Below, in pieces: positions 25,479-33,964 of a stretch of DNA of 64,000 nucleotides. The stretch is from contig NZ_LN650648.1 in the NCBI RefSeq assembly GCF_900002575.1, forward strand, positions 2,519,565 to 2,583,564, written 5' to 3'. The notes beneath the pieces were generated by a model that was given only the letters and a program-made list of their open reading frames with translations, did not search any database and was not told the DNA's origin. A program made the position numbers and the translations under genes. Positions within the stretch are counted from its first letter, which is position 1. Each line of letters opens with the position of its first letter. Origin of the DNA: Romboutsia hominis (lineage in GTDB: Bacteria; Bacillota; Clostridia; Peptostreptococcales; Peptostreptococcaceae).

Positions 25479-27401
25479 TTAAGCTTCAACAGTAGCTTCT
25501 TCATTCATTTTTTCTTCTACTAATTTTTCAAAATGAACACGTTTCTTTTCTATATCTTGTATTATCATTTGAGCTAATTCTTCAGGATTTTCATTTACCT
25601 TGAATGTAGCTCCTACTGAATCTTGTAATGTTTGAGTCAATATCTCAACAGTTTTGTCAGAACCAGCAACTGGAGGCATAATTCCTAAGTATGTATCTAT
25701 CCCTGATGCTACAACATAAGTACCTATAGCAACAGCTTTTTCTGACATCCATTCTGGTGCTACACCTGCTACTGGAATATCACACATATCCATATCTAAG
25801 AACTTAGCAACTTCTGACACTACAGATAATATACGACTACAGTCAACACAAGAACCTAAGTGTATTACTGGAGGTATATCAACTAACTCACAAACTGTTG
25901 CAAGCCCCTTACTAGCCATACTTCTAGCTTCTTTAGTTAATAGTCCAAATTTACCAGCAGCTGAAGCACCACAACCTGTAGTAACTACAAGTATATCGTT
26001 TTTAATTAATTCTTTCATTATAGTAACATGAGCTTTATTTGAAGTACTTCTTGCATTGTTACATCCAACAACACCAACTACCCCTCTTAATACTCCTGAT
26101 TTTAAGCAGTCTACTAATGGTTTAACAGTTCCCGCTTGATCTATTTGAGAGTTTACAACTCTATCTAATTGACCTATTATTGCTTGTTCACTGAATCCTA
26201 CAGTTGTTGAAGATTTTAACTGTGGTATTTCAACTTTTTCTTTATCTCTATTTTTGAAGTTTAGTATAGCTTCTCTTACTATTCTCTTGGCATCATCAAG
26301 AGCTGTTTCTTCTGTGAATTCTATATAAGTTGATCCTGCTATTTTTGCCTTTGGAGATGTTGTTATGAATTTAGTGTGATAACATTCTGCGACTTTTGCT
26401 AATGCAGGGAATATACATTGAACGTCAACTATCATTGCTTCTACAGCACCTGTTACGATAGCTAACTCTTGTTGGTGGAAGTCTCCTGCAGTTCTTACAC
26501 CATGTCTCATTGTAACCTCATTACCAGTACAACACATACCAGCTAAGTTTATTCCATCTGCTCCCATTTCTTTAGCTAATGCTACTAATTCTGGATCTTC
26601 AGATGCTAAAACTATCATCTCTGATAATGATGGTTCATGTCCATGTAATATTATGTTTACTTTATTATCTTCTAATACTCCTAGATTTGCTTCTGATTGT
26701 CTAACTGTTGGTGTTCCGAATAGTATATCACTGAATATAGTTCCTATCATTGATCCACCCCATCCATCTGATAATGAAGTTCTCATTGATAAGTTTATTA
26801 AACTATCTATATCAGCTGTACATCCCATATGAGTTGAGTGCATTATTGTGGCTATTTCTCTATCTATAGCTCTTGGTTCTATTGCGTATCTTTTCCATAT
26901 TTCTTGTCTTTGCTTTGGAGCACGACTTAAGAAGTTTAATACTCCATGTGGTTTACCAAACTCCATTAAAGCTATATCTGCAACTTCATGAGCTATATCA
27001 TATATATCTCGATCTTCAGTCTCTACTCCCCATTCTTTAGCTAAATTAACTAATTTAACTTCATCTTTTATAGTGTAGTTTCCATCTCTGCTAGATAAAG
27101 ATAATGTATGAGCTATACCCCTTGCATGATCAGAGTGAGCTGCAGTCCCCGCTGCAACCATTCTAGCAAAGTTTCTACCTACTATTACATGCTCATCAGC
27201 TCCACATAATCCAAGTGGAGTTTTAGGAGTTATTCTACAAGGTCCAGCTGCACATATTCTACAACAAGTTCCTTGAAGACCAAATCCACATTGAGCCTTC
27301 ATAGAAAGCTTTCTATCATACATAGTTTCTACACCATCTTTTGCAGCCTTATCTAACATAGCTTGACTGTTCAAATCGATAGTCATCATTTTTTTATCCA
27401 T
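25479..27401 (-). CDS. cooS: Anaerobic carbon-monoxide dehydrogenase catalytic subunit
   Basis: The Ni-Fe CODH reduces CO2 to CO for acetyl-CoA synthesis. The 640 residues begin with the D- and B-cluster cysteines (about residues 38-67, CGFGLQGTCCRICAAGPC and LGLCGA). C-cluster ligands appear in GHEPSL, GMCCTGNE, GVVGCNN, TTGCGASAAGK and HLGSCVDCSR. The length is normal. It is first gene of the operon. The ATG follows AAGGGGATAGG. It works with AcsB at the other end of the operon. Confidence 0.97.
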   Translation of the reverse strand: MDKKMMTIDLNSQAMLDKAAKDGVETMYDRKLSMKAQCGFGLQGTCCRICAAGPCRITPKTPLGLCGADEHVIVGRNFARMVAAGTAAHSDHARGIAHTLSLSSRDGNYTIKDEVKLVNLAKEWGVETEDRDIYDIAHEVADIALMEFGKPHGVLNFLSRAPKQRQEIWKRYAIEPRAIDREIATIMHSTHMGCTADIDSLINLSMRTSLSDGWGGSMIGTIFSDILFGTPTVRQSEANLGVLEDNKVNIILHGHEPSLSEMIVLASEDPELVALAKEMGADGINLAGMCCTGNEVTMRHGVRTAGDFHQQELAIVTGAVEAMIVDVQCIFPALAKVAECYHTKFITTSPKAKIAGSTYIEFTEETALDDAKRIVREAILNFKNRDKEKVEIPQLKSSTTVGFSEQAIIGQLDRVVNSQIDQAGTVKPLVDCLKSGVLRGVVGVVGCNNARSTSNKAHVTIMKELIKNDILVVTTGCGASAAGKFGLLTKEARSMASKGLATVCELVDIPPVIHLGSCVDCSRILSVVSEVAKFLDMDMCDIPVAGVAPEWMSEKAVAIGTYVVASGIDTYLGIMPPVAGSDKTVEILTQTLQDSVGATFKVNENPEELAQMIIQDIEKKRVHFEKLVEEKMNEEATVEA

Positions 27402-27492
27402 ATTCCTATCCCCTTTTTCCTTGATTTTTAATCCTAGAGGTGATAAAAAATTATGTCCATTGTAAGACTAAAGTTATTGATTCCCTAATTTG

Positions 27493-27551
27493 ATTATATA
27501 CTAAATTTTGTTAATTTGGTATTCTTTTAAATATTTTTTTAACAAAATTAG
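27493..27551 (-). promoter_or_regulatory. Candidate promoter with inverted-repeat operator upstream of cooS
   Basis: On the minus strand a TATAAT (27493-27498) lies about 92 nt upstream of the cooS ATG, with only a poor -35. The 11-bp arms AATTTTGTTAA (27504-27514) and TTAACAAAATT (27539-27549) flank the spacer and -35 region with about 24 nt between them. This would suit binding of a dimeric regulator. The evidence is sequence pattern only. Confidence 0.4.
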
Positions 27552-27576
27552 TTTGCTCAATATAAGTTATTTTTTT

Positions 27577-27628
27577 ATATAAAATATACTTCTTATATAA
27601 AACTTTATATAAGAAGTATATTTTATAT
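27577..27628. terminator. Perfect 24-bp inverted repeat between the acyltransferase gene and cooS
   Basis: Arms 27577-27600 and 27605-27628 are perfectly complementary with a 4-nt loop, and the 3' arm itself ends in TTTTATAT. It is probably the terminator of the phosphate acyltransferase gene ahead of the cooS promoter. Confidence 0.65.
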
Positions 27629-27670
27629 TTTCCAAATATTATTTCTTGAAAACTATATATTAATTTAAAA

Positions 27671-27708
27671 TTTTTATTAATTTAAATCATTTTTATTAAT
27701 TTAAATCA
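27671..27708. repeat. Two tandem copies of a 19-bp AT repeat
   Basis: The unit TTTTTATTAATTTAAATCA occurs at 27671-27689 and 27690-27708, with a degenerate partial copy just before. A possible cre-like palindrome (GTAAAACGTTTAC) follows at about 27714-27726. Nothing else is seen in this 364-bp gap apart from the hairpin and promoter listed separately. Confidence 0.7.
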
Positions 27709-27765
27709 TTTTTGTAAAACGTTTACCTATTTATATTATAGTATTGTTTGCATTATTTGTATATA

Positions 27766-28677
27766 TTATTTCATGCTCTTGGCAATAAGCGCTCCATATG
27801 CTATAGAATATAACTTAGATTCATGACTATCTGCTCTTGATACCAATACTACTGGGGCTTTTGCTCCCATTATAATTCCTGCTGATTTCGCATTTGCCAT
27901 ATATGTAAATGATTTTCCTATTCCATTTCCAACTTCAATATTTGGAACTAGTAATATATCTGTATCTCCACTTACTTCACTTTTAAATCCTTTTATTTCA
28001 CTTGATTCTTTTGATATAGCTAAATCAAACGCAAGTGGACCTTCAACTATAACACCTTCTCCAAATTTACCTTCTTTACAAGCTTCTTGTAATAGTCTAG
28101 CATCTACTGTAGCTTGCATTTTTGGATTTACTTTTTCTTTTGCTGCTAAACATGCTACCTTTATCTCATCCACACCTAAACATTTTGCCGCTTGTATTGC
28201 ATTTTTTAGTATTTTTTCTTTTTGTTCATAATCTGGAGATATGTTCATTCCGCCATCTGTTAATATTAAAAGCTTATGGTAGTTTTCAAGTTGATATATC
28301 ATTACATGACTAAGTAAACTCTCTGTTCTAAGTCCATACTCTTTATTGAGCACTGACTTTAATAGTATTGATGTATCAAGTAATCCCTTCATAACAAAAT
28401 CAGCTTCTTGTTTAGACACTAACTCTACGGCAATCTTTGCACTTTCTTCTATACTTGGCGAGTCTATTATAGTTATACCTTCTAACTCAAAGTTTATGTC
28501 ATTTGATATAGACTTTATTTTATCTGCTTGTCCTACTAATATAGGTTGTATAACTTCTTTATTAACTGCATCCTTTATAGCTAATAAAACTTCTCTATCT
28601 TCTGCTGCTGCAACTGAAAGTATTACTTTTTCTTCTTGCTTTAGTTTGTCTAACATATCGTGTAAATCTTTTATCAT
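27766..28677 (-). CDS. Phosphate acyltransferase (phosphate butyryltransferase-like)
   Basis: The 303-residue protein belongs to the Pta/Ptb family, which exchanges acyl-CoA for acyl phosphate. GLLDTSILLKSVLNKEYGL, LSHVMIYQLE, LTDGGMNISPDYEQK and the C-terminal GADAPVVLVSRADS-like segment (here GAKAPVVLVSRADS) are typical. The length fits Ptb better than long-chain Pta. It precedes the Wood-Ljungdahl operon in the same direction but is separated by a terminator and promoter. Acyl phosphate made here would give ATP through a kinase not present in the window. The ATG follows AAGGGGGAG. Butyryl versus acetyl specificity is uncertain. Confidence 0.85.
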   Translation of the reverse strand: MIKDLHDMLDKLKQEEKVILSVAAAEDREVLLAIKDAVNKEVIQPILVGQADKIKSISNDINFELEGITIIDSPSIEESAKIAVELVSKQEADFVMKGLLDTSILLKSVLNKEYGLRTESLLSHVMIYQLENYHKLLILTDGGMNISPDYEQKEKILKNAIQAAKCLGVDEIKVACLAAKEKVNPKMQATVDARLLQEACKEGKFGEGVIVEGPLAFDLAISKESSEIKGFKSEVSGDTDILLVPNIEVGNGIGKSFTYMANAKSAGIIMGAKAPVVLVSRADSHESKLYSIAYGALIAKSMK

Positions 28678-28771
28678 CTCATACTCCCCCTTGTTATATA
28701 TATTTAAATAATATCACATTTAGTACTAAAATAGTTTTCTAGTAGTATAGTCTAAATATTCTATAAAATTA

Positions 28772-28810
28772 AAAAAATAGTATTAGCATAATACACTAAT
28801 ACTATTTTTT
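28772..28810 (-). terminator. Terminator of the surface adhesin gene
   Basis: A 15-bp stem AAAAAATAGTATTAG/CTAATACTATTTTTT at the adhesin stop codon is followed by T-rich sequence on the minus strand and A/T runs on both sides. Confidence 0.8.
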
Positions 28811-28813
28811 TAT

Positions 28814-31800
28814 TTACTTTCTCTTGTTTATAAATACAATCCCCACTAAAGCTAATATAACTAATGCAATATATCCTATTATAGATTCTTCTCCTGTTTT
28901 AGGAGTATTAGTAGTTTTATCTAATACTTTATTATCATTATTATATTTATGCTCTAATTCCTTTGTCTTGCTATTAGTATTTTTTTCAGACACTTCATCT
29001 TTCTCATTTTCAAAAACTAATTTTACATTTTCTTTTTGATTAGGCTTTATCTCAAAATTTTGTACTTCATTTGTTAATGGGTACCCTTCTGATGATTTTG
29101 TTTCTACTGCTTTATACTTGCCTGGTTCTAGACTTACTGTAGCTGTTCCGTCTTTTCCAGTTGTTGTTGTTGTCACATTTTTTCCATCTTGTGTTTGGAT
29201 TTCAAACTCTGTTCCTGGCAACATTTTACTTGGATTGTCTTTATCAACTTCCTTTATTTCTACTTCTCCATTTGTTTTTTCATCTACTACTTTATTATCA
29301 TTATTATATTTATCTTCTGATTCACTTTGCTTATTATTAGTATCTTTTACAGGCAATTCTTCCCTCTTATTTTCAAAAACTAATTTTATATTTTCTTTTT
29401 GATTAGGCTTTATCTCAAAATTTTGTACTTCATTTGTTAATACATATCCTTCTGATGCTTTTGTTTCTACTGCTCTATATTCTCCCGGCTTTAAAGTTGC
29501 TCTTGCTATACCGTCTTCTCCAGTTATTATCGTTGTCACCTTTTTCCCATCTTGTGTTTGGATTTCGAACTCTGTCCCTGGTAACACCTTACTTGTATCA
29601 TCTTTATCTACTTTCTTTATTTCTACTTCTCCACTTGATTTATTCTCTGATTCATTTAACTTATTGTTAATTTTTTCAGTAGGAATTTCTTGCTTCTCAT
29701 TTTCAAATACTAATTTTGCATCTTCCTTTTGATTAAACTTTATTTCGAAGTTTTGTACTTCATTTGTTAATATATATCCTTTGGATGCTTTTGTTTCTAC
29801 TGCTTTATACTTTCCTGGCTTTAGACTTGCTCTTGCTATTCCGTCCTTTCCAGTTATTATCGTTGTTACCTTTTGCCCATCTTGTGTTTGTATTTCAAAC
29901 TCTGTTCCTGGTAACACTTTACTTGTATTATCTTTATCTACTTTCTTTATTTCTACTTCTCCATTTGTTTTCTCATTTGTTATAGTTCCTATATTTTTAA
30001 CAGTTCCTATATCACTTTTTTCTATAGTAAACTTTATGTCTTTTCCATCTACTGAATATCCCTCTGGAGCTTTTACTTCTTGTAAATAATATGTTCCTAC
30101 ATTATCTACATCTGATTTAATTAATCCATTCTCATCACTAGTTAATTTTCCTATAACTTTCTTATTAGAATCTTTTAGATTAAATATAGCTCCACTAAGC
30201 TTACTTTCCTTATTTTCACTATCAACTTTAATAGCTTCAAAAGCATATCCCTTTTTAGTTTCAACTTTATTACTTGGATTACCATTTATTTTAGCTATAT
30301 TTGATACAGTTGTTCCATCTTTTACATTGCTAAAATCAGTATATATTTTTACTTCTAAATTTTCTTTGTAATTTATTTGTCCCTTATCATTGATAATATT
30401 GACTGTATTATTTGCTTTATCTATTTTACTAGAAAAAGCATCTGGAACTTCAACTTTTACGATCTTTACGTTCGGATCTAATTTATCTACTAAATCTATA
30501 TATCCCTTTTGGAATACACCAAAACTCTCAAAGTTTATAGAATATACAACACTTTGGTCATCATCTTTTTCTAATTTAGTCTTATCAACAGATTTGTGAG
30601 CATTTATAGCTCCTGCATTGTATTCATATTTAACCGTATCATCAACACTATTTCTAGTTCCATTGTATGATAACTTTGCAGTATTTGAGTATGAATCTTC
30701 AACATTTGTAATCTTCATGTCGTAACAAACAATATAGTAATCATCTACGTTTCCAAAATTTATAGTTAAATTTCCATTATTAGTGTTTATTTTATCTTTA
30801 AATTGATCTGTTACCCACTCAAAGCTTTCATCTTTATTGTATTTACCTATACTTATACTGTCCTTTAAAAGTTCCATTCCTTTAGGTGTAAAGTCATTTA
30901 AAGTTACATTTTTAAGATTTGACCTATTTTCATTAATATCTATTCTATATCTTACATTTTCGTTCATAGATGCTACATTTTTACCTTCTGAATTTTTAGC
31001 AGAGGTATAACTATACTTACTTATAACATCTTTTGCTTCATTTTTTTGTTTTAATATAACAGTACTATTTAACTTACCATCGCTTTTATTAAATACTGCT
31101 GTATTCTTATAAGAACTCAAATTTTGAGTAATCTTTGTCTTATAAGTTACAATATATTTATCTTTAATATTTCCAAAGTTTATACTAAGCCTATTAGATG
31201 ATTTGCTTATATTTAAGCTATCTGTGACATCTGTTTCTGCGCTATCTCTTTCTATTTTAATTACATTTACAGAACTTGGTATAAGCTCCATTCCTTCAGG
31301 CATATTATCTGTTAATACTGCATTTGATATATTTGAAAATTTCTCATTAACATATACTCTATATTGTTGAGTTTTTCCTAGTACTGGATAATATATATTT
31401 CCTACCGTATTTCCATCTGAATCTACATGGTCATAATTATTTATAGTTTTAAGAATCTGTCTATCTATTATAGGCTCTGTTTCATTAGATGGTTTTATAG
31501 CTATTTCTATGCTAGTAACTGGTTTTCCATCAATCCATACCTCTATCTTCTGATTATCTACTTCTTCCGTTTTATCTGCATATGCTGATACATTAACATA
31601 TCCTCCTATTGCATCATAAACATCATCCCCAAAAGTTGCTACTACTTTATTACCTTCCATTTGTACACTTTTAAAATGCTCTGGGGGGAATTTAAAGCTA
31701 AATCTTTCAAGCCAACTAGGCATTTCAAATTCTATAGTATCACCTGGTTTTATACTCCCTGGACCATATTTAGCCTTATACTCTAGTTTAAAATTCAATT

Positions 31801-31981
31801 TTTCTCCAGGCTCAATCTCTTTTTTATCACATGTTATAGATACTTCTATTGTATCCCCTTGATTATCTGTCTTAACTTCTTCAGCATACGCAAAATGTGT
31901 ATTAATTAACACATTTATAACCATTAGTACTGACGTAAGTATCGATATTATTTTTTTTCCTAACTTGTATTTATTTTTCAA
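28814..31981 (-). CDS. Sortase-anchored collagen-binding/SpaA-repeat surface adhesin
   Basis: The 1055-residue cell-wall protein has a signal peptide to about residue 33 (AYA cleavage) and an Ig-like collagen-binding region (about 45-170). Several isopeptide-type DUF11-like modules cover about 170-580 and one diverged SpaA/Cna-B domain about 590-680. Three nearly identical SpaA repeats follow (GEVEIK-VDKD...LPGTEFEIQTQDG). The end is a sorting signal TPKTG at 1026-1030, a hydrophobic segment and KRK. The motif is TPKTG and not LPXTG. Initiation is at TTG, 7 nt after GGGTGGTG. Expression is preceded by three c-di-GMP-II riboswitches, so adhesion is expected to rise with c-di-GMP. Confidence 0.92.
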   Translation of the reverse strand: MKNKYKLGKKIISILTSVLMVINVLINTHFAYAEEVKTDNQGDTIEVSITCDKKEIEPGEKLNFKLEYKAKYGPGSIKPGDTIEFEMPSWLERFSFKFPPEHFKSVQMEGNKVVATFGDDVYDAIGGYVNVSAYADKTEEVDNQKIEVWIDGKPVTSIEIAIKPSNETEPIIDRQILKTINNYDHVDSDGNTVGNIYYPVLGKTQQYRVYVNEKFSNISNAVLTDNMPEGMELIPSSVNVIKIERDSAETDVTDSLNISKSSNRLSINFGNIKDKYIVTYKTKITQNLSSYKNTAVFNKSDGKLNSTVILKQKNEAKDVISKYSYTSAKNSEGKNVASMNENVRYRIDINENRSNLKNVTLNDFTPKGMELLKDSISIGKYNKDESFEWVTDQFKDKINTNNGNLTINFGNVDDYYIVCYDMKITNVEDSYSNTAKLSYNGTRNSVDDTVKYEYNAGAINAHKSVDKTKLEKDDDQSVVYSINFESFGVFQKGYIDLVDKLDPNVKIVKVEVPDAFSSKIDKANNTVNIINDKGQINYKENLEVKIYTDFSNVKDGTTVSNIAKINGNPSNKVETKKGYAFEAIKVDSENKESKLSGAIFNLKDSNKKVIGKLTSDENGLIKSDVDNVGTYYLQEVKAPEGYSVDGKDIKFTIEKSDIGTVKNIGTITNEKTNGEVEIKKVDKDNTSKVLPGTEFEIQTQDGQKVTTIITGKDGIARASLKPGKYKAVETKASKGYILTNEVQNFEIKFNQKEDAKLVFENEKQEIPTEKINNKLNESENKSSGEVEIKKVDKDDTSKVLPGTEFEIQTQDGKKVTTIITGEDGIARATLKPGEYRAVETKASEGYVLTNEVQNFEIKPNQKENIKLVFENKREELPVKDTNNKQSESEDKYNNDNKVVDEKTNGEVEIKEVDKDNPSKMLPGTEFEIQTQDGKNVTTTTTGKDGTATVSLEPGKYKAVETKSSEGYPLTNEVQNFEIKPNQKENVKLVFENEKDEVSEKNTNSKTKELEHKYNNDNKVLDKTTNTPKTGEESIIGYIALVILALVGIVFINKRK
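29000..29970 (-). repeat. Three DNA repeats encoding SpaA domains
   Basis: Segments around 29000-29270, 29350-29630 and 29700-29970 share long stretches of nearly identical DNA (for example around the codons for PGTEFEIQTQDG and LTNEVQNFEIK). This allows loss or gain of domains by recombination. The boundaries are approximate. Confidence 0.75.
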
Positions 31982-32020
31982 TAAATTTCACCACCCTTTT
32001 TAAATCTTTTTATTTTAAAA

Positions 32021-32131
32021 TAAAAAAGACTATTCAAGATAATGATGATTTATTATCTGAATAGTCGGTTGCACTATTAACTCCATATACCTCAAGTGCC
32101 CATATACAAGGTATACTTCTTCATTCCTATT
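32021..32131 (-). promoter_or_regulatory. c-di-GMP-II riboswitch, copy A (gene-proximal)
   Basis: On the minus strand the aptamer (32131-32060) has the conserved GGGCACTTGA and GAGTTAATAGTGCAACCGAC of the class II c-di-GMP family. P1 pairs AATAG with CTATT, and a pseudoknot pairs ATACC with GGTAT. The 3' strand of P1 is part of the following terminator stem (GACTATTC.../...GAATAGTC, 32066-32028) with a TTTTTT tail. Ligand binding should therefore block termination, making an ON switch. It lies about 40 nt upstream of the adhesin start. Confidence 0.92.
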
Positions 32132-32253
32132 TTTAGCTTATATGTATTTATGCCCTTTTAATAATTTTGCTTTGTGTGCATTTATGCTATATAAAATTGT
32201 TAGCTTTCATTTAATTTTCATTAATGTCTTATCAATAAACTTTTATTTTAAAA

Positions 32254-32364
32254 TAAAAAAGACTATTCAAGATAATAATGATTTATTATCTGAATAGTCG
32301 GTTGCACTATTAACTCCATATACCTCAAGTGCCCATATACAAGGTATACTTCTTCATTCCTATT
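32254..32364 (-). promoter_or_regulatory. c-di-GMP-II riboswitch, copy B (middle)
   Basis: The aptamer (32364-32293) is the same as copy A. The terminator (32298-32261 with T run) matches apart from one base. The offset from copy A is exactly 233 bp. The ~120-nt spacer between aptamers is also nearly identical to the spacer upstream, which shows recent tandem duplication. Confidence 0.92.
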
Positions 32365-32486
32365 TTTAGCTTATATGTATTTATGTCCTTTTAATTATTT
32401 TAATTTGTTCGCATTTATGCTATATAAAATTGTTAGCTTTCATTTAATTTTCATTAATATCTTATCAATAAACTTGTATCTTAAAA

Positions 32487-32595
32487 TAAAAAAGACTATT
32501 CGAATAATATTTAAATATTATCTGAATAGTCGGTTGCACTATTAACTCCATATACCTCAAGTGCCCATATACAAGGTATACTTCTTCGCTCCTAA
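32487..32595 (-). promoter_or_regulatory. c-di-GMP-II riboswitch, copy C (promoter-proximal)
   Basis: The aptamer core (32595-32525) is identical to the other two. The 5' P1 strand (TTAGG) and the terminator loop and arm are more diverged (GACTATTC...GAATAGTC, 32531-32494, T run 32493-32487). It begins about 30 nt after the predicted transcription start. Confidence 0.9.
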
Positions 32596-32634
32596 TTTTA
32601 ACTTTTGAATATAATTATATAATCTCAGTGATTT

Positions 32635-32663
32635 ATTATACCCTTTAATTTAGTTAAAGTCAA
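32635..32663 (-). promoter_or_regulatory. Promoter of the riboswitch array and adhesin
   Basis: TTGACT (32658-32663) and TATAAT (32635-32640) with a 17-nt spacer form a near-consensus sigma-A promoter. No equivalent promoter is seen in the repeated spacers, so all three riboswitches are probably on one transcript. Confidence 0.8.
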
Positions 32664-32699
32664 TTTTAGATTTTTTTATAGTAAATTTTAACTTATTTT

Positions 32700-33842
32700 T
32701 TATCTATATTTATCAAGTTCTCTTAAACATGCCACTGTAATTTCATCTTGTGGATCTAATTCATAAGCTCTTTCTATATAATATATAGCATCATCTATAT
32801 CACCTTTGTTTAGATATGCCATCCCTAAATTGCATAATATTTCTGGATCTTCTTTTATTTTAGCTGCTTGTTCAAAGTGTTCTATAGCTTTATCTATATT
32901 GAACATACTAGCTTCACAAAGGCCTAGTTCAACCATTGTATCTACTTGATGTGGTTTAGTTATAAGTATTTTTTCAAAATATTTCTTAGCTTCTTCAAAT
33001 TCACCCATATTTTTATAAGCTAATCCTATCATAAATAATAAGTTCCACCAATCAGGATGATCTTGTTCAAGAGGTAATAATTTTTCTAGTCCTTCTTCAC
33101 ATTTTCCTTGGAATACTAAATTATAACCTTCTTCATATTGAACTTTAAAGTCCATCTTTCCTATATTTTCTTGAACCTCTGCCATTAAGTCTGCATCTAA
33201 CCCTAATTTTTGTGCTTCTTCCCATATAACTCTAGCCTTTAAATATTGACCTTGATTGTAGTAATGGTATCCTAAATGATAGTAAGCTAAAGCAAAGTTT
33301 TCATCTAATTGTATAACCATTTCCAACTTTTCTAAGGCTTCTAATAAAAACTTATTCATAGCTTCTTTGTCCATATCTTTTTGATACTGCTTTGCTAGTT
33401 CCTGGCAAACTATTGAATAATGATATAATCCATCTATGTCATTTGGATACATACTTATCATAGCTTTTAAGTATATTAACGAATCAGTTATCTCACCAAT
33501 ATCAAAGTATTTTTTAGACATATAGCCCATATATTCTTTTATATTTATATTTACTTTTTTGCTAAAAGCATCTAAAAATTTTCTGTATTCTTCATTATAC
33601 TTAAATTGGCTATCAATACCCATTATATATATCATAGCATCTGCTATAGACATTGTATTTATCTTATCTTGTGCTGTCTTTTCTTTTATTCCTTTAACTA
33701 ATACCTCATTTTTTATAGGTACATCTAATCCACCCTTAGGTATAGTGTAACCTTCTAAGTTAAATTCTCCACCATGTTTTATAGTTATAAAAGATAATTC
33801 TTCTGTTTTCTTTAATAAATACTTTTCTATTTTAAACTTCAT
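32700..33842 (-). CDS. Tetratricopeptide repeat protein
   Basis: The 380-residue soluble protein has a unique N-terminal ~110 residues and then consecutive TPR helices (for example DNFALAYYHLGYHYYNQGQYLKA-like, GLAYKNMGEFEEAKKYFEKIL, CNLGMAYLNKGDIDDAIYYIERAYELDP). TPRs mediate protein contacts and do not define a specific role. The ATG follows a GGAGG site. It lies downstream of, and in the same direction as, the radical SAM gene with a 122-bp gap. Partner and function are unknown. Confidence 0.85.
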   Translation of the reverse strand: MKFKIEKYLLKKTEELSFITIKHGGEFNLEGYTIPKGGLDVPIKNEVLVKGIKEKTAQDKINTMSIADAMIYIMGIDSQFKYNEEYRKFLDAFSKKVNINIKEYMGYMSKKYFDIGEITDSLIYLKAMISMYPNDIDGLYHYSIVCQELAKQYQKDMDKEAMNKFLLEALEKLEMVIQLDENFALAYYHLGYHYYNQGQYLKARVIWEEAQKLGLDADLMAEVQENIGKMDFKVQYEEGYNLVFQGKCEEGLEKLLPLEQDHPDWWNLLFMIGLAYKNMGEFEEAKKYFEKILITKPHQVDTMVELGLCEASMFNIDKAIEHFEQAAKIKEDPEILCNLGMAYLNKGDIDDAIYYIERAYELDPQDEITVACLRELDKYR

Positions 33843-33964
33843 TTTTTCCTCCTTTGTAACTTCACATAATAATTTTTAATCTATTAATGTTTATACCCAT
33901 TAAAAATTTATGTGATATGTTTTCATAATATATAATACCAATATGTAATAATTAGCATTTAATA

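Larger units (their letters stand above)
31999..32600 (-). repeat. Tandem array of 233-bp riboswitch units (2.5 copies)
   Basis: Equivalent positions of the three riboswitches are 32028, 32261 and 32494, exactly 233 bp apart. Spacer DNA, including a TATATAAAATTGTTAGCTTTC-like stretch, is repeated as well. The unit nearest the promoter lacks the upstream spacer. Confidence 0.9.

Noticed and set aside
27671-27708. 19-bp tandem repeat as iteron/origin element
   Set aside because: There are only two full copies, it is very AT-rich, and no replication gene or DnaA box cluster is nearby.
29434-29670. Plus-strand open frames opposite the adhesin repeats
   Set aside because: They are antisense shadows of the SpaA repeats: leucine-rich low-complexity translations repeated with the DNA repeat and lacking ribosome sites.
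32021-32595. Repeat array considered as CRISPR or IS-related repeats
   Set aside because: The repeats contain c-di-GMP-II aptamers and terminators, are 233 bp long with conserved spacers, and no cas or transposase gene is near.
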